The notes: a model not told the origin generated them from the sequence alone. A DNA stretch of 27,709 nucleotides from O2-02-FULL-42-9 sp038043025 (GCA_038043025.1 JBBTCW010000077.1:1-27709); one strand, 5' to 3'; numbered from the stretch's first letter, positions 16,618 to 25,342 are shown. Numbers and translations: made by a program.

Positions 16618-17880
16618 TTGACCAAAAAAACCTTGGGTCTATCCAAAATCTGGAACATGAACATCGGCCTCATTGGTATCAACTTTGGTTGGGGCTTGCA
16701 GATGGCTAATATGAGCGCCATCTACGAATACTTGGGCGCAAAGCCCAGTAACATTCCTATTCTTTGGCTCGCTGCGCCGTTAACCGGTTTATTAATTCAA
16801 CCCATTATTGGCTGCATGAGTGATCACACCTGGTGCTTTCTCGGCAGACGAAAGCCTTATATCTTAGTCGGCGCTATTCTATCCAGCATTGCATTGTTTT
16901 TTATGCCCTTAAGTTCTGCGCTTTGGATGGCCGCGGTGACACTTTGGATTTTAGATGCATCGGTCAATGTCAGCATGGGACCATTTCGCGCATTGGTGCC
17001 TGATTTACTGCCGGAATCACAAGTCACCCTGGGTTATATCATCCAAGCAATTACCATTGCGATTGGAACCGTCACCGCCTCTGCGCTACCTTGGATTTTA
17101 CAAAATATATTCCATGTCTCATCAGGCAATGGCAATATTCCGCTGGTCGTGCGCTGGTCTTTTTGGATCGGTTCGCTGGTCTTTATACTTTCTATTTTAT
17201 GGACGACCATCACGACGAAAGAATATGAGCCGGAACATAATATCATCAAAAAACACTGGAAAGAAACACGTGTAGAAATGTGGAACGACATATTTCACCT
17301 GCCCAAAAAAATGTGGGATTTAGCTTGGGTGATGGTATTTTCATGGATGGGATTATTTTGTATGTTTTTATTTTTTCCCATTGCGGTCGCTAACAAAATT
17401 TTTAATGCCACGCCTAATACACCGCAATATTTAGCAGGATTAGAATGGGCAGGATTATGTTTTGCTATTTACGCCGCTTTCTTTTTATTGGTCTCCTTTC
17501 TGCTACCTTATATCCACAAATTCATCTCACGCAAAATGATTCATGTGTTATCATTAGCCTGCGGTGGTCTGGGTTTAGTCGGCATGTTATTGATCTCTAC
17601 AAAATGGGGGCTCGTTTGGTCCATGCTGGGTATTGGCATTGCGTTTGCCAGCATGCAAAGTATGCCGTATGCAATGCTCGCAAATTCTTTACCCGAAGAA
17701 AAAATTGGAATTTACATGGGCATCTTTAATTTATTTATCGTCATTCCTGAAATTCTGATTTCTGTCGGATTTGGATTTGTCATGCAACATATTTTGCATA
17801 ACAATCGCGAACTGGCCGTTGTCACGGGGGGTATCTTTATGCTCATTGCAAGTTTGTTGACGTTGCGAATCGAGGATTAA
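16618..17880 (+). CDS. MFS transporter, SUT/GPH-like sugar transporter type
   Basis: A 420-residue membrane protein with about 12 helices. The opening GWGLQMANMSAIYEYLGA, the loop GCMSDHTWCFLGRRKPYILVG and SMGPFRALVPDLLP are typical of the SLC45/sucrose-transporter-like MFS proteins (GPH-type cation symporters). It probably imports a sugar or glycoside with protons; the substrate is not readable. Translation starts at TTG 16618: an AAGGA site lies nine bases upstream and a good promoter precedes it, while the next ATG is 12 codons inside. No sugar enzymes adjoin it. Confidence 0.85.
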   Translation: MTKKTLGLSKIWNMNIGLIGINFGWGLQMANMSAIYEYLGAKPSNIPILWLAAPLTGLLIQPIIGCMSDHTWCFLGRRKPYILVGAILSSIALFFMPLSSALWMAAVTLWILDASVNVSMGPFRALVPDLLPESQVTLGYIIQAITIAIGTVTASALPWILQNIFHVSSGNGNIPLVVRWSFWIGSLVFILSILWTTITTKEYEPEHNIIKKHWKETRVEMWNDIFHLPKKMWDLAWVMVFSWMGLFCMFLFFPIAVANKIFNATPNTPQYLAGLEWAGLCFAIYAAFFLLVSFLLPYIHKFISRKMIHVLSLACGGLGLVGMLLISTKWGLVWSMLGIGIAFASMQSMPYAMLANSLPEEKIGIYMGIFNLFIVIPEILISVGFGFVMQHILHNNRELAVVTGGIFMLIASLLTLRIED

Positions 17881-17941
17881 TCTGCACATTGCAATCTATA
17901 GTCATCCAGATAATTACCTTAATCTAACAATTGAGCTGAAA

Positions 17942-19642
17942 TCAACTAATTACCGTTATCCACTCGACGGCCACTTTTTTACCCGAAAACGCTAACCCTG
18001 CTTTAATGATTTTTGTGACACCGGCTTGTTTTAATTCGGCTTCGTAGTGGCGTTTTTCAATTTGTTGCAATGCTTCGTGGGCAGAGGCTTTTAATTCTTC
18101 GCCTTCTTTTGCTACTTTGAATTCTAAAATTAAACTGACGGCTTGAGCGTTCGTTAAATCTTTCGGAATAATCATCACATCATATCGGCCATAGCCACTC
18201 TCACGATTGGATTTAATCGTATGTGTTTCCATCGTGCTCGATATTAATCCCAACACCAATCCATGATAAAATTTCTCAGAGTTTTTGCCCGACACGTCAA
18301 AAACACTGATCGTTTCGACTAAGTATTTTTTTAACATCTCAGCGAAATCATCCATATTGCCTTTGAGTAATGCGCCAATAAAATAATCGTATTGATCGTA
18401 ACCAATGCGTTCACTGATCCACTCTTTGACCATCTCGCTATAAATCAAACTCACTTCATAATTCGGTGGCAATAATGAACATTTTAATTTAGCTCCGCTC
18501 GGTTCATAAGAAATCGCTTTCAGATAACCACTCGATAATAACAAACTCCAAAGAGCGCTGGGATTTTCAGCAAAATTGATGAAAGCGACATACTCGTCAA
18601 TAATCGTTTCGATAGGCTGGCCTCTTACCAGTGATTCGAGTTTGACTTTTGTATCTTCATCGGCTTGCGCTAATAAATTTTTAATCAATGCATTATCACT
18701 GGTGTTGAGCCAATAGGGTTTTAGTTTGCCCCTATCGTTTAAACAATTTGCTACCGACCAGGGATTATAAACAATCGCTTGACCAAATAAATATCCGTTA
18801 TACCATTTTTTAATCTCATCGCTGTGCGATATCAATTCTGCTTGTGCTAACAGCACGCTCATTTCGTCTTCAGTAAAACCAAAATATTCACCGTAACGCT
18901 CATCTAAAACCGAAAAGACTTTGAGATTATTTAATCCCGAAAACAAACTCTCTTTGGCTACACGCAAAATACCGGTAATGACGGCACGTCCCAGATAGGG
19001 ATTTGTTTTGAGTGCTGCGCCCAATAGACCACGCATGAGCCCCATCATTTCATTATAATAACCATGCAAATAACTGGCATGAATGGGTGTGTCATATTCA
19101 TCAATTAAAAGCCAGGGTTTCGTACCGTGGTGTTTGAATAAGAGCTCACTCAATAGTTTCAAAAAGTTTTTTAGTTCGCTCGATTCCAACTTATTATTCA
19201 GAAATTGATTAAATAATTCTTTTTCATCCTTGTTTAATTTATCAGATGTGGCCAAATAACGATGTTCGCGACATAACTCCTGCGCAAGAAGACGAAAACT
19301 GTCAAGAGCATCTTGAAAATGCGAGTGTTTAATATCTTTAAAAGTAATGGAAATAACCGGATATTTCCCCTGGTGTTTAAGATAGTCACCCTGATCAATC
19401 CAACTAATTTTCAAACGATCAAATAATCCTGCCGTTAATTGGCCATGAACTTCGGCCGCTAAAAAATGCTGCAGCATCGATAAATTTAACGTTTTGCCAA
19501 AACGACGAGGGCGGGTGATTAATGCGATTTCTGTCGTATGATCATCCATCACATCTTTGACAAACAAACTCTTATCAACAAAATCCAGTTTGTTGTCTAA
19601 AATCTTGCGGAAATTGTCATAACCAACGGGTAATTTAATCAT
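17942..19642 (-). CDS. AAA-ATPase-like protein with C-terminal PD-(D/E)XK nuclease domain
   Basis: A 566-residue protein of the AAA-ATPase_like (PF09820) plus PDDEXK_9 (PF08011) architecture. The N terminus has the typical LPVGYDNFRKIL and FVDKSLF, a modified Walker A RPRRFGKT (R44-T51), and Walker B PWLLIDEYDTPI near 180. The C-terminal nuclease core is intact in sequence: GRYDVMI near 487, then LILEFKV about 15 residues on (D...ExK). Such genes are multicopy in many gut, symbiotic and intracellular bacteria. Their role is unproven; mobile-element or defence-related functions are proposed. The frame is complete and starts at an ATG with GGTGAGG close upstream. A decayed repeat lies beyond its start. 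Confidence 0.88.
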   Translation of the reverse strand: MIKLPVGYDNFRKILDNKLDFVDKSLFVKDVMDDHTTEIALITRPRRFGKTLNLSMLQHFLAAEVHGQLTAGLFDRLKISWIDQGDYLKHQGKYPVISITFKDIKHSHFQDALDSFRLLAQELCREHRYLATSDKLNKDEKELFNQFLNNKLESSELKNFLKLLSELLFKHHGTKPWLLIDEYDTPIHASYLHGYYNEMMGLMRGLLGAALKTNPYLGRAVITGILRVAKESLFSGLNNLKVFSVLDERYGEYFGFTEDEMSVLLAQAELISHSDEIKKWYNGYLFGQAIVYNPWSVANCLNDRGKLKPYWLNTSDNALIKNLLAQADEDTKVKLESLVRGQPIETIIDEYVAFINFAENPSALWSLLLSSGYLKAISYEPSGAKLKCSLLPPNYEVSLIYSEMVKEWISERIGYDQYDYFIGALLKGNMDDFAEMLKKYLVETISVFDVSGKNSEKFYHGLVLGLISSTMETHTIKSNRESGYGRYDVMIIPKDLTNAQAVSLILEFKVAKEGEELKASAHEALQQIEKRHYEAELKQAGVTKIIKAGLAFSGKKVAVEWITVIS

Positions 19643-19724
19643 ATCCTCACCATCCGATCTAACTAATGATTATTCTACACCATGGTGAGAAAATTCTCTA
19701 CGTATAGGCTTGCAGTTCTCCGCC

Positions 19725-19803
19725 GCTGTAAGCCAGGCTGTGAGCATCAAACAGGTCGGTCTCAGCTCAGAGGACGCGAAACTGCTCTAACTCATGCGAA
19801 CAA
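19725..19803. repeat. Degenerate relative of the palindromic repeats
   Basis: GCTGTAAGCCAGGC (19725-19738) matches the outer arm of copy A near 5453. GGTCTCAGCTCAGAGGACGC (19758-19777) is identical to 36-55, and ACTCATGCGAACAA follows at 19790-19803, whereas near the window start it precedes the 20-mer. The repeat is thus a mosaic of modules. It fills much of the 242-base gap between the AAA-ATPase-like gene and the lipoprotein gene. Upstream, GAGAA-AA-TTCTC (19686-19697) forms a small separate dyad. Confidence 0.65.
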
Positions 19804-19826
19804 ATATACGGAACATCCATCTTTTG

Positions 19827-19855
19827 TTGAAATGTGGCACAAGGAATGTAATAAT
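19827..19855 (+). promoter_or_regulatory. Possible lipoprotein-gene promoter
   Basis: TTGAAA (19827-19832) and AATAAT (19850-19855) with a 17-base spacer lie 30 bases before the lipoprotein ATG. Confidence 0.45.
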
Positions 19856-19884
19856 ATTCTGATTAAAATACAGGACGTCAGCAC

Positions 19885-20466
19885 ATGAAATATCGAAAGC
19901 TTCTACTGCTCGGCTTATCCATCATCATTGCCTCTTCAACCGGTTGCGGCCGCTTGCGACATGAATTTCTTAAACACCCCATCACTCCCGTACATGTGAG
20001 TTTTTTTGTCAGCAGTCACACTGTTTTACGCGACTATTGTCAGAACGGCGACTGGCCAAGCCACATTAATAATATTAATATTCCTAATGAGGGCATTACG
20101 TGCAGAAATGATATGTGTTTTTTGACGCCACCTGCGTCTTATTTCAAACAACAATCGAACCCCGAAACTATTCATATCTTGATGAAACCACAACATTGTA
20201 CCCGTAAAACTGACTGTACTGTCAAAACAATGGTCTTGCGTGATCAACGCGTCGTATCGGTTGATTACACAACATTCAAAAAGGCTCCTAATGTCAACCT
20301 CATGCAGCAACAGATCATTCATGTCGCTGTACACGAAGATGATCGACTTTTAAACAGCAAAATAGAACACTTAAAAACAAAAACAAGTGTCGACTTAAAT
20401 GCAACCGCGTTAGTCACGTGCAAACCCACCTTTCGATTGGAGTTGCATCCGCGGAGGACGATGTAA
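19885..20466 (+). CDS. Orphan Cys-rich lipoprotein, unknown function
   Basis: A 193-residue protein with a lipoprotein signal: basic MKYRK, a hydrophobic stretch to residue 16, then SSTGC with C21 as the lipidated cysteine (the -3 residue is Ser, less usual than Leu). The mature part is polar with six further cysteines (DYC, ITC, DMC, QHC, TDC, VTC), an even number that suggests disulfides in the periplasm or on the surface. No domain is recognised. The ATG has AGGA nine bases upstream. It may be transcribed alone; cfa begins about 100 bases on. Confidence 0.75.
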   Translation: MKYRKLLLLGLSIIIASSTGCGRLRHEFLKHPITPVHVSFFVSSHTVLRDYCQNGDWPSHINNINIPNEGITCRNDMCFLTPPASYFKQQSNPETIHILMKPQHCTRKTDCTVKTMVLRDQRVVSVDYTTFKKAPNVNLMQQQIIHVAVHEDDRLLNSKIEHLKTKTSVDLNATALVTCKPTFRLELHPRRTM

Positions 20467-20487
20467 GATAATCGTGTAAGATAATCG
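20462..20487 (+). repeat. 13-bp tandem duplication at the lipoprotein stop codon
   Basis: TGTAAGATAATCG occurs twice head to tail. The first copy contains the TAA stop of the lipoprotein gene. It looks like a slippage duplication. Confidence 0.8.
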
Positions 20488-20488
20488 C

Positions 20489-20517
20489 TTGCTTTCAAGA
20501 GAATTTCACCCTAATAT
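20489..20517 (+). promoter_or_regulatory. Possible cfa promoter
   Basis: TTGCTT (20489-20494) and TAATAT (20512-20517), spaced by 17, lie 50 bases before cfa. Both boxes are imperfect; in relatives cfa often has a stationary-phase promoter, which these weak boxes would allow. Confidence 0.35.
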
Positions 20518-20567
20518 TTAGCAGAAAGCTCAATGTCGAGTAGATTCAAAACCATAGAGAACATATT

Positions 20568-21710
20568 ATGATCAATACATACACCAAAAGCATGGTAGAC
20601 GGTTTACTAGCAGATGCTGGCATTCAGCTAAACGGCACCCATCCTTGGGATCTCCAAGTTCATAACGATGCGCTTTATTCACGTGTTTTACGGCATCTCG
20701 ATTTAGGCCTAGGAGAAGCTTATATGGATGGCTGGTTCGACTGCAGCAAACTCGATGAGTTTTTCTACCGTATTCTCAACGCTAAATTAGAAGACAAAGT
20801 ACTTTCTAATAAAAAATTATTTTTGACATTACTGTTTGCTAAATTCTGGGGCTATAAAAATAAGCTATTTAATTACCAAACGCCTTCACGCGCATTTGAA
20901 ATCGGCGAAAAACATTATGATCATGGCAATGACCTTTTTGAAGCCATGCTCGATAAAAAAATGACATACACCTGTGGTTATTGGCGCGATGCCAAAACGC
21001 TTGATGAAGCACAAACAAATAAATTAAAACTGACCTGCGATAAACTTTACTTAAAACCCGGCATGACATTATTAGACATCGGTTGCGGCTGGGGATCGCT
21101 GGCTAAATATGCGGCGGAAAATTATGGTGTTTCGGTCATTGGCATCACGGTTTCAAAAGAACAAACTGAATTAGCGAGAGAAAGATGCAAGGGGTTACCC
21201 GTCGAAATTCGATTGCAAGATTATCGCGATGTCACTGAAAAATTTGATCGCATTGCATCACTGGGTATGTTTGAACATGTGGGCCGTAAAAACTATAGAA
21301 CTTATATGGAAGTCGCCAATCGTTGTTTAAAAGACGATGGTTTATTTTTATTGCACACCATAGGGCTTGGCACGGCCACAACAGGAGCAAGCCGTTGGAT
21401 CAATAAATATATTTTTCCGAACAGCATGTTGCCTTCTTTAAAACAGATCAATGCCGCCAGCGAAGATATCTTTACGGTTGAAGATGTGCATAACTTTGGC
21501 GCCGACTATGATAAGACATTGATGGCATGGCATAAAAATTTTAATGATCACTGGGATGAATTAAAATCAAATTACAACGAACGTTTTTTCCGCATGTGGA
21601 ATTATTATCTATTATCTTGCGCCGCACTCTTCCGAGTCAGACACACACAACTTTGGCAGATTGTGCTCTCTAAGCATGGCATACCCCGATCGTATGAGTC
21701 GATTCGATAG
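20568..21710 (+). CDS. cfa: Cyclopropane-fatty-acyl-phospholipid synthase
   Basis: Methylene transferase that converts cis double bonds of membrane phospholipid acyl chains to cyclopropane rings using S-adenosylmethionine, a stationary-phase and acid-stress adaptation. It is 380 residues, as in E. coli Cfa (382). The N-terminal lipid-binding part has LGLGEAYMDGWFDC near 47. The methyltransferase part has FEIGEKHYDHGNDLF, MTYTCGYW with the catalytic-site cysteine, and the SAM motif LLDIGCGWG at about 168-176. GMFEHVG follows. The ATG at 20568 agrees with the family start, though the ribosome site (AGAGA) is weak. The gene is convergent with the next one, 17 bases apart, with no terminator. Confidence 0.97.
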   Translation: MINTYTKSMVDGLLADAGIQLNGTHPWDLQVHNDALYSRVLRHLDLGLGEAYMDGWFDCSKLDEFFYRILNAKLEDKVLSNKKLFLTLLFAKFWGYKNKLFNYQTPSRAFEIGEKHYDHGNDLFEAMLDKKMTYTCGYWRDAKTLDEAQTNKLKLTCDKLYLKPGMTLLDIGCGWGSLAKYAAENYGVSVIGITVSKEQTELARERCKGLPVEIRLQDYRDVTEKFDRIASLGMFEHVGRKNYRTYMEVANRCLKDDGLFLLHTIGLGTATTGASRWINKYIFPNSMLPSLKQINAASEDIFTVEDVHNFGADYDKTLMAWHKNFNDHWDELKSNYNERFFRMWNYYLLSCAALFRVRHTQLWQIVLSKHGIPRSYESIR

Positions 21711-21727
21711 CCTCAATGTCGTGAAAA

Positions 21728-22069
21728 TTAAGATATAGATTTATACTCGCTCAATCGCATCCAGCCTTTAGCGATACGGTAAACATACCAAACAAAAGTA
21801 ACGGCTAAAATAATAAATCCAATGCCTATAACAATAGCCACCCCACCCACCACCGTCCACAGTAATGCAAACCAAAAGGTACGTATCTGCCAGCGAAAAT
21901 GCGACTCAATCCAAGTCTCTTTCACCTCGTCTAATTTAACGTAATTAATAATGATGCCAACAATTGCCGTAACACCCGCAAAAAATGACAGCGTTTGCAT
22001 AATATACACGATTAACGCGATATTATAGGCTGATTTTTCTTGGACTGCGTTTTGATTAATTTCATTCAT
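21728..22069 (-). CDS. DUF4870-like small membrane protein
   Basis: A 113-residue protein with three hydrophobic segments (about 17-42, 64-87 and 88-97). The pattern of a short polar start, NIALIVYIMQTLSFFAG, IINYVKLDEVKETWIESHFRWQIRTFW in two parts and a C-terminal YRIAKGWMRL fits the DUF4870/Tic20-like (PF09685) family of inner-membrane proteins of unknown role. It starts four bases after the phosphodiesterase stop, so the two genes are probably one unit. Confidence 0.8.
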   Translation of the reverse strand: MNEINQNAVQEKSAYNIALIVYIMQTLSFFAGVTAIVGIIINYVKLDEVKETWIESHFRWQIRTFWFALLWTVVGGVAIVIGIGFIILAVTFVWYVYRIAKGWMRLSEYKSIS

Positions 22070-22073
22070 ATCT

Positions 22074-22616
22074 TTATCTTACCTCGTTAATAGTCGATTT
22101 AAAGTTCCATATCTTCACGCTACTCCAATTTTTAACATGATGCAACTCTGGAATTTTAACCAACTCAAGTTGATCAAACTGAATTTCTGACAATTCTATC
22201 TTAGTTTGCCTCGATAAATTCATTTTTTCTGTCAATGGCATATCCGCATATAACAAACTCAAATGCGGCGACAGTTGATATTGAACCTCCGAATCAAGCG
22301 AACGACTCACAAACGCAAATAATTTATTTAAAAACGCATTTTCTTTAAAATTGATGAATAACGTTTTAAAAAACTCATTTTCTGCGAAGATTCCTGCTAC
22401 TTCTAATACAATGGGCGAAAAATTATTTAATTGTTGATCAAAAAGAAATTGTAGTGCCTCCCTGTTCCGAATGGCGCCATAAAACAACGTCAGATGCGGC
22501 TCGAAAACAGGCGAATGAAATCGATGACTCAACCCCAGCATAATGTGGCTCAAATAATCATAATAAACAGGATTCGGCTTGAGCCAGAGGGCGAAAGTGT
22601 TTTTGGTTGCGTGCAT
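22074..22616 (-). CDS. 2H phosphoesterase, cyclic phosphodiesterase-like
   Basis: A 180-residue protein of the 2H superfamily, closest in pattern to the CPDase family (PF07823), which opens 2',3'-cyclic or ADP-ribose 1'',2''-cyclic phosphates. The two signature motifs are present: H41-L-T43 in FEPHLTLFYG and H118-L-S120 in LSPHLSLLYAD. The start ALWLKPNP also fits. The true substrate may be an RNA end, a nucleotide or a signalling molecule. The ATG follows AAGGA by ten bases. The DUF4870-like gene follows at once. Confidence 0.8.
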   Translation of the reverse strand: MHATKNTFALWLKPNPVYYDYLSHIMLGLSHRFHSPVFEPHLTLFYGAIRNREALQFLFDQQLNNFSPIVLEVAGIFAENEFFKTLFINFKENAFLNKLFAFVSRSLDSEVQYQLSPHLSLLYADMPLTEKMNLSRQTKIELSEIQFDQLELVKIPELHHVKNWSSVKIWNFKSTINEVR

Positions 22617-22638
22617 GGTATATCAATCCTTTTAAATT

Positions 22639-22670
22639 GTCATTTCGATCACGCCGAAGGCGGGATTCGG
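22639..22670. repeat. Degenerate GTCATT...GCGGGATTC palindromic repeat
   Basis: GTCATTTCGATCACGCCG followed by AAGGCGGGATTCGG resembles the common proteobacterial repeat GTCATTCCCGC-N-GCGGGAATC, with a GCC-GAA-GGC hairpin at its centre. It is a single diverged copy, so the match is tentative. Confidence 0.4.
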
Positions 22671-22673
22671 GAT

Positions 22674-22703
22674 AAATTGAGCTCGCCTTGGAGAGCTCAA
22701 TTT
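22674..22703 (-). terminator. Terminator of the pot operon
   Basis: AAATTGAGCTC (22674-22684) and GAGCTCAATTT (22693-22703) form a perfect 11-bp stem with an eight-base loop. It overlaps the last codons and stop of potD. On the minus strand the stem's own 3' arm ends in CAATTT, giving only a short T-run, but stem stability and placement support termination. Confidence 0.7.
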
Positions 22704-23725
22704 AGCTTTAACATTTCCCAATACTTTAAATAAATGCGTAAGGTGGATTTATCAATAAACCCTTCAATTTCCGTATTTTTCAAATCTTGCGCAGAGGGCG
22801 AAATAATGGAATTATTTTGTGTCGCGCGAGACATTAAACGAACAGCCGCCATGTTTGGCGAAGAATATCCCACTCCCTCACTGATCATTTTAGCCACATC
22901 CGGACGCAAAACAAAATTAATAAATTTATACGCATTTTCAATATGCGCGGCATTTTTTGGAATCACCAGGTTATCCACCCAAATCAACACGCCATCTTTT
23001 GGATAAACATAATAATAATTTGAATTTTCTTGTATCACCATATTCGCATCGCCACTGTTGACGATACCGACGTTTGCATCTTCATTCACGTAAGTCTGCT
23101 GCGCACCATCTGCTTCAAACGATAAAATATTGGGCAACAATGCGCGCAACTTTAAATACGCCTCTTTTATGTGCTGAGGATCGGTGTCATTGATTGAATA
23201 ACCGAGCGCTTTAAAGGCAACCCCAAACATATCGCGCGTCGTATTGCTGCCAATAATTTTATTTTTAAAACGCGGCTGCCATAAATCTGTCCAGTGTGTG
23301 ATCGTCCCAGGCGGATAAACCGTACGATTAACAATGATCCCCGTCGTCCCCCATAAATAAGGCACGCTGTAGTTATTTCCGGGATCATAGGATTTATTCA
23401 GTAACACAGTATTCAAATATTTAAAATTTGGCAATTGACGTTTATCGAGTTTGGAGAGCATCCCCTCTTCCCGCATCTGCTCAACCACATAACTCGTTGG
23501 AACCACAACATCATAGCTTGAGTTAGGATCGGTTTTTAATTTCGTATATAACACCTGGTTGTTTTGAAACGTACTATAATTCAATTTTATGCCAGTTTCT
23601 TTTTGAAACAATGCGATAACATTTTGCGGAATATAACCAGACCAATTATAGACATTGAGCACTTGCCGTGCCGCCAACACTGGCAGCATAAAAAAACATA
23701 ATAAAATGCTAGCCCATTTTCGCAT
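22697..23725 (-). CDS. potD: Spermidine/putrescine ABC transporter, periplasmic binding protein
   Basis: Captures polyamines in the periplasm for PotABC. The precursor has 342 residues with a Sec signal peptide (MRKWASILLCFFMLPVLA) cleaved before ARQ. The mature start VLNVYNWSGYIPQNVIALFQ is the hallmark of PotD/PotF. YDVVVPTSYVVEQM and WGTTGIIVNRTV are also typical. It begins 17 bases inside the end of potC, with a GAGGAAA ribosome site in potC. Whether it prefers spermidine or putrescine cannot be decided by eye. Confidence 0.96.
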   Translation of the reverse strand: MRKWASILLCFFMLPVLAARQVLNVYNWSGYIPQNVIALFQKETGIKLNYSTFQNNQVLYTKLKTDPNSSYDVVVPTSYVVEQMREEGMLSKLDKRQLPNFKYLNTVLLNKSYDPGNNYSVPYLWGTTGIIVNRTVYPPGTITHWTDLWQPRFKNKIIGSNTTRDMFGVAFKALGYSINDTDPQHIKEAYLKLRALLPNILSFEADGAQQTYVNEDANVGIVNSGDANMVIQENSNYYYVYPKDGVLIWVDNLVIPKNAAHIENAYKFINFVLRPDVAKMISEGVGYSSPNMAAVRLMSRATQNNSIISPSAQDLKNTEIEGFIDKSTLRIYLKYWEMLKLN

Positions 23726-24488
23726 GCTGTTTCCTCAGAAAATAATAGGCCGTCAACACAATGGTCACTGTTGCCACAAAAGTCAAAGAAACCAACGCAT
23801 TCACCTCGGGCGTTACACCCACATGCACTAACGAATAAATATAAAGCGGTAAAATTTGAAAACTCGGCCCTGTCACAAAGAAACTAATAATCACATCATC
23901 CAGCGACAATGAAAAACTCAACAACCACCCACTCATAATGGCCGGCACCATCAACGGCAAGATAATACGCCAAAATACCGTCAATTCTGTTGCACCTAAA
24001 TCCCTAGCCGCTTCAAACAAATGCTTATTGGTATCCTTTAATCGCGCGTAAACGGTCACCATCACAAAAGGAATACAAAACGTCACATGCGCCAACAACA
24101 ACGTCCAAAAGCCCAAATGAATATGCAACGTTGAATACAACACTAATAACGAAATACCAAATACCAAATCCGGCACAATAATCAAAATAAAAATCAACCC
24201 ATGCAACAATTTTCTACCAAAAAAATGATATTTGAATAATGCGACAGCGCCTAATGTCCCAATCACCGTGGCAAACGTTGCCGCCAATATGCCCACCACT
24301 AATGAATTGCCGGTCACCGACAAAATCGCTGAATCTGAAAACAATAACCGATACCATTTCCATGTTGCGCCATGCCATAGCGCAGAAAAATTTGCATTAT
24401 TAAACGAATACACAATAATAATAAAAATCGGTAAATATAAAAATATAAACACTAAAGTAAAATAACTCAACTTTAAAAATCGACTCAT
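23709..24488 (-). CDS. potC: Spermidine/putrescine ABC transporter permease PotC
   Basis: Inner-membrane permease of 259 residues from the ATG at 24488 (MSRFLKLSYFTLVFIFLYLP), which matches the PotC start; extra upstream codons fall inside potB. About six helices are visible, with the opening IIVYSFNNANFSALWHG and the EAA loop that docks the ATPase (EAARDLGATELTVFWRIILPLMVP within about 150-175). Its ATG shares one base with the potB stop (TGATG), so translation is coupled. Confidence 0.95.
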   Translation of the reverse strand: MSRFLKLSYFTLVFIFLYLPIFIIIVYSFNNANFSALWHGATWKWYRLLFSDSAILSVTGNSLVVGILAATFATVIGTLGAVALFKYHFFGRKLLHGLIFILIIVPDLVFGISLLVLYSTLHIHLGFWTLLLAHVTFCIPFVMVTVYARLKDTNKHLFEAARDLGATELTVFWRIILPLMVPAIMSGWLLSFSLSLDDVIISFFVTGPSFQILPLYIYSLVHVGVTPEVNALVSLTFVATVTIVLTAYYFLRKQHAKMG

Positions 24489-25342
24489 CACATCAACTCC
24501 CGGCGCTCTTTGGGCGTGGTCATCTTCCAATAAAACGCAATCATCAGCACCATCACAATAGTTAACATCACGCTGACGGCGCAACCCAGCGGCCAATTAT
24601 AGGCTTCAATAAACTGATTTTTGATTAAATTACCCAGCAATAATGATTTAGCCCCTCCTAAAATATCAGGCACATAAAATATCGTCATCGCCGGCAATAA
24701 TACCAACAACATGCCCGCAATAATACCGGGCAACGTCAACGGAATCACAATTTTAAACAAACGCCGTAATTGCTTGGCGCCCAAATCTCGCGCCGCATCC
24801 AGCAATGTCCAGTTAAATTTTTCTAAATTGGCATACAAAGGTAAAATCATAAACGGCAATAACGTATAGACTAATCCAATTAACGATGCTGTTTGTGTAT
24901 ACATCAAATGCAAGGGTTGATGAATTAACCCCGCCCATAACAAAAAACCATTGAGCCACCCTTTCACTCGAATCACGATAATAATCGAATAAATACGCAT
25001 CAGCGAATTGGTCCAAAACGGAATAATCAAAATCAACATCCAAAACAAACGCGCGCTTTCCGAAAATCTTGACATAATATAGGCAAAAGGATACGCCAAA
25101 ATCAAACAAATAATCGCGGTAATTCCGGCCAAATAAAAAGATCGCAAAAAAATACGTAAATAAAGAAGCTGAAATAAATCGGCATAATTTTGCAAGGTAA
25201 AATGCCAACTTAAAAATTCGTGCTCGCTCCCAGTTAAAAAACTCCCCGCCAACACCAATATAAATGGCAACAACGCAAAGAATAATAACCAAGCGAAAAT
25301 AATCACAATCGAACATTGTCTAAAAAAACCGTCACGCTTCAT
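24488..25342 (-). CDS. potB: Spermidine/putrescine ABC transporter permease PotB
   Basis: Partner permease of PotC, 284 residues from MKRDGFFRQ at 25342; an alternative longer start lies inside potA. Features are an N-terminal helix, LPFILVLAGSFL, about six membrane segments and an EAA-type loop (DAARDLGAKQLRRLFKIVIP). It overlaps the end of potA by 11 bases. No strong Shine-Dalgarno is close to the ATG, so coupling to potA translation is likely. Confidence 0.94.
   Translation of the reverse strand: MKRDGFFRQCSIVIIFAWLLFFALLPFILVLAGSFLTGSEHEFLSWHFTLQNYADLFQLLYLRIFLRSFYLAGITAIICLILAYPFAYIMSRFSESARLFWMLILIIPFWTNSLMRIYSIIIVIRVKGWLNGFLLWAGLIHQPLHLMYTQTASLIGLVYTLLPFMILPLYANLEKFNWTLLDAARDLGAKQLRRLFKIVIPLTLPGIIAGMLLVLLPAMTIFYVPDILGGAKSLLLGNLIKNQFIEAYNWPLGCAVSVMLTIVMVLMIAFYWKMTTPKERRELM

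Noticed and set aside
19686..19880. Possible RsmY/RsmZ-like RNA: a TGAGAAAATTCTC dyad resembling a LetA/GacA box followed by several GGA motifs
   Set aside because: The dyad matches the box imperfectly, the GGA motifs lie partly in repeats, there is no terminator, and a lipoprotein ribosome site ends the stretch.
22639..22703. Short CRISPR-like or repeat array after potD
   Set aside because: Only one degenerate palindromic unit and one terminator hairpin are present, with no regularly spaced repeats.
24813..25316. 167-codon minus-strand frame inside potB
   Set aside because: It is a shifted-frame shadow of the PotB membrane helices, which explains its hydrophobic composition.
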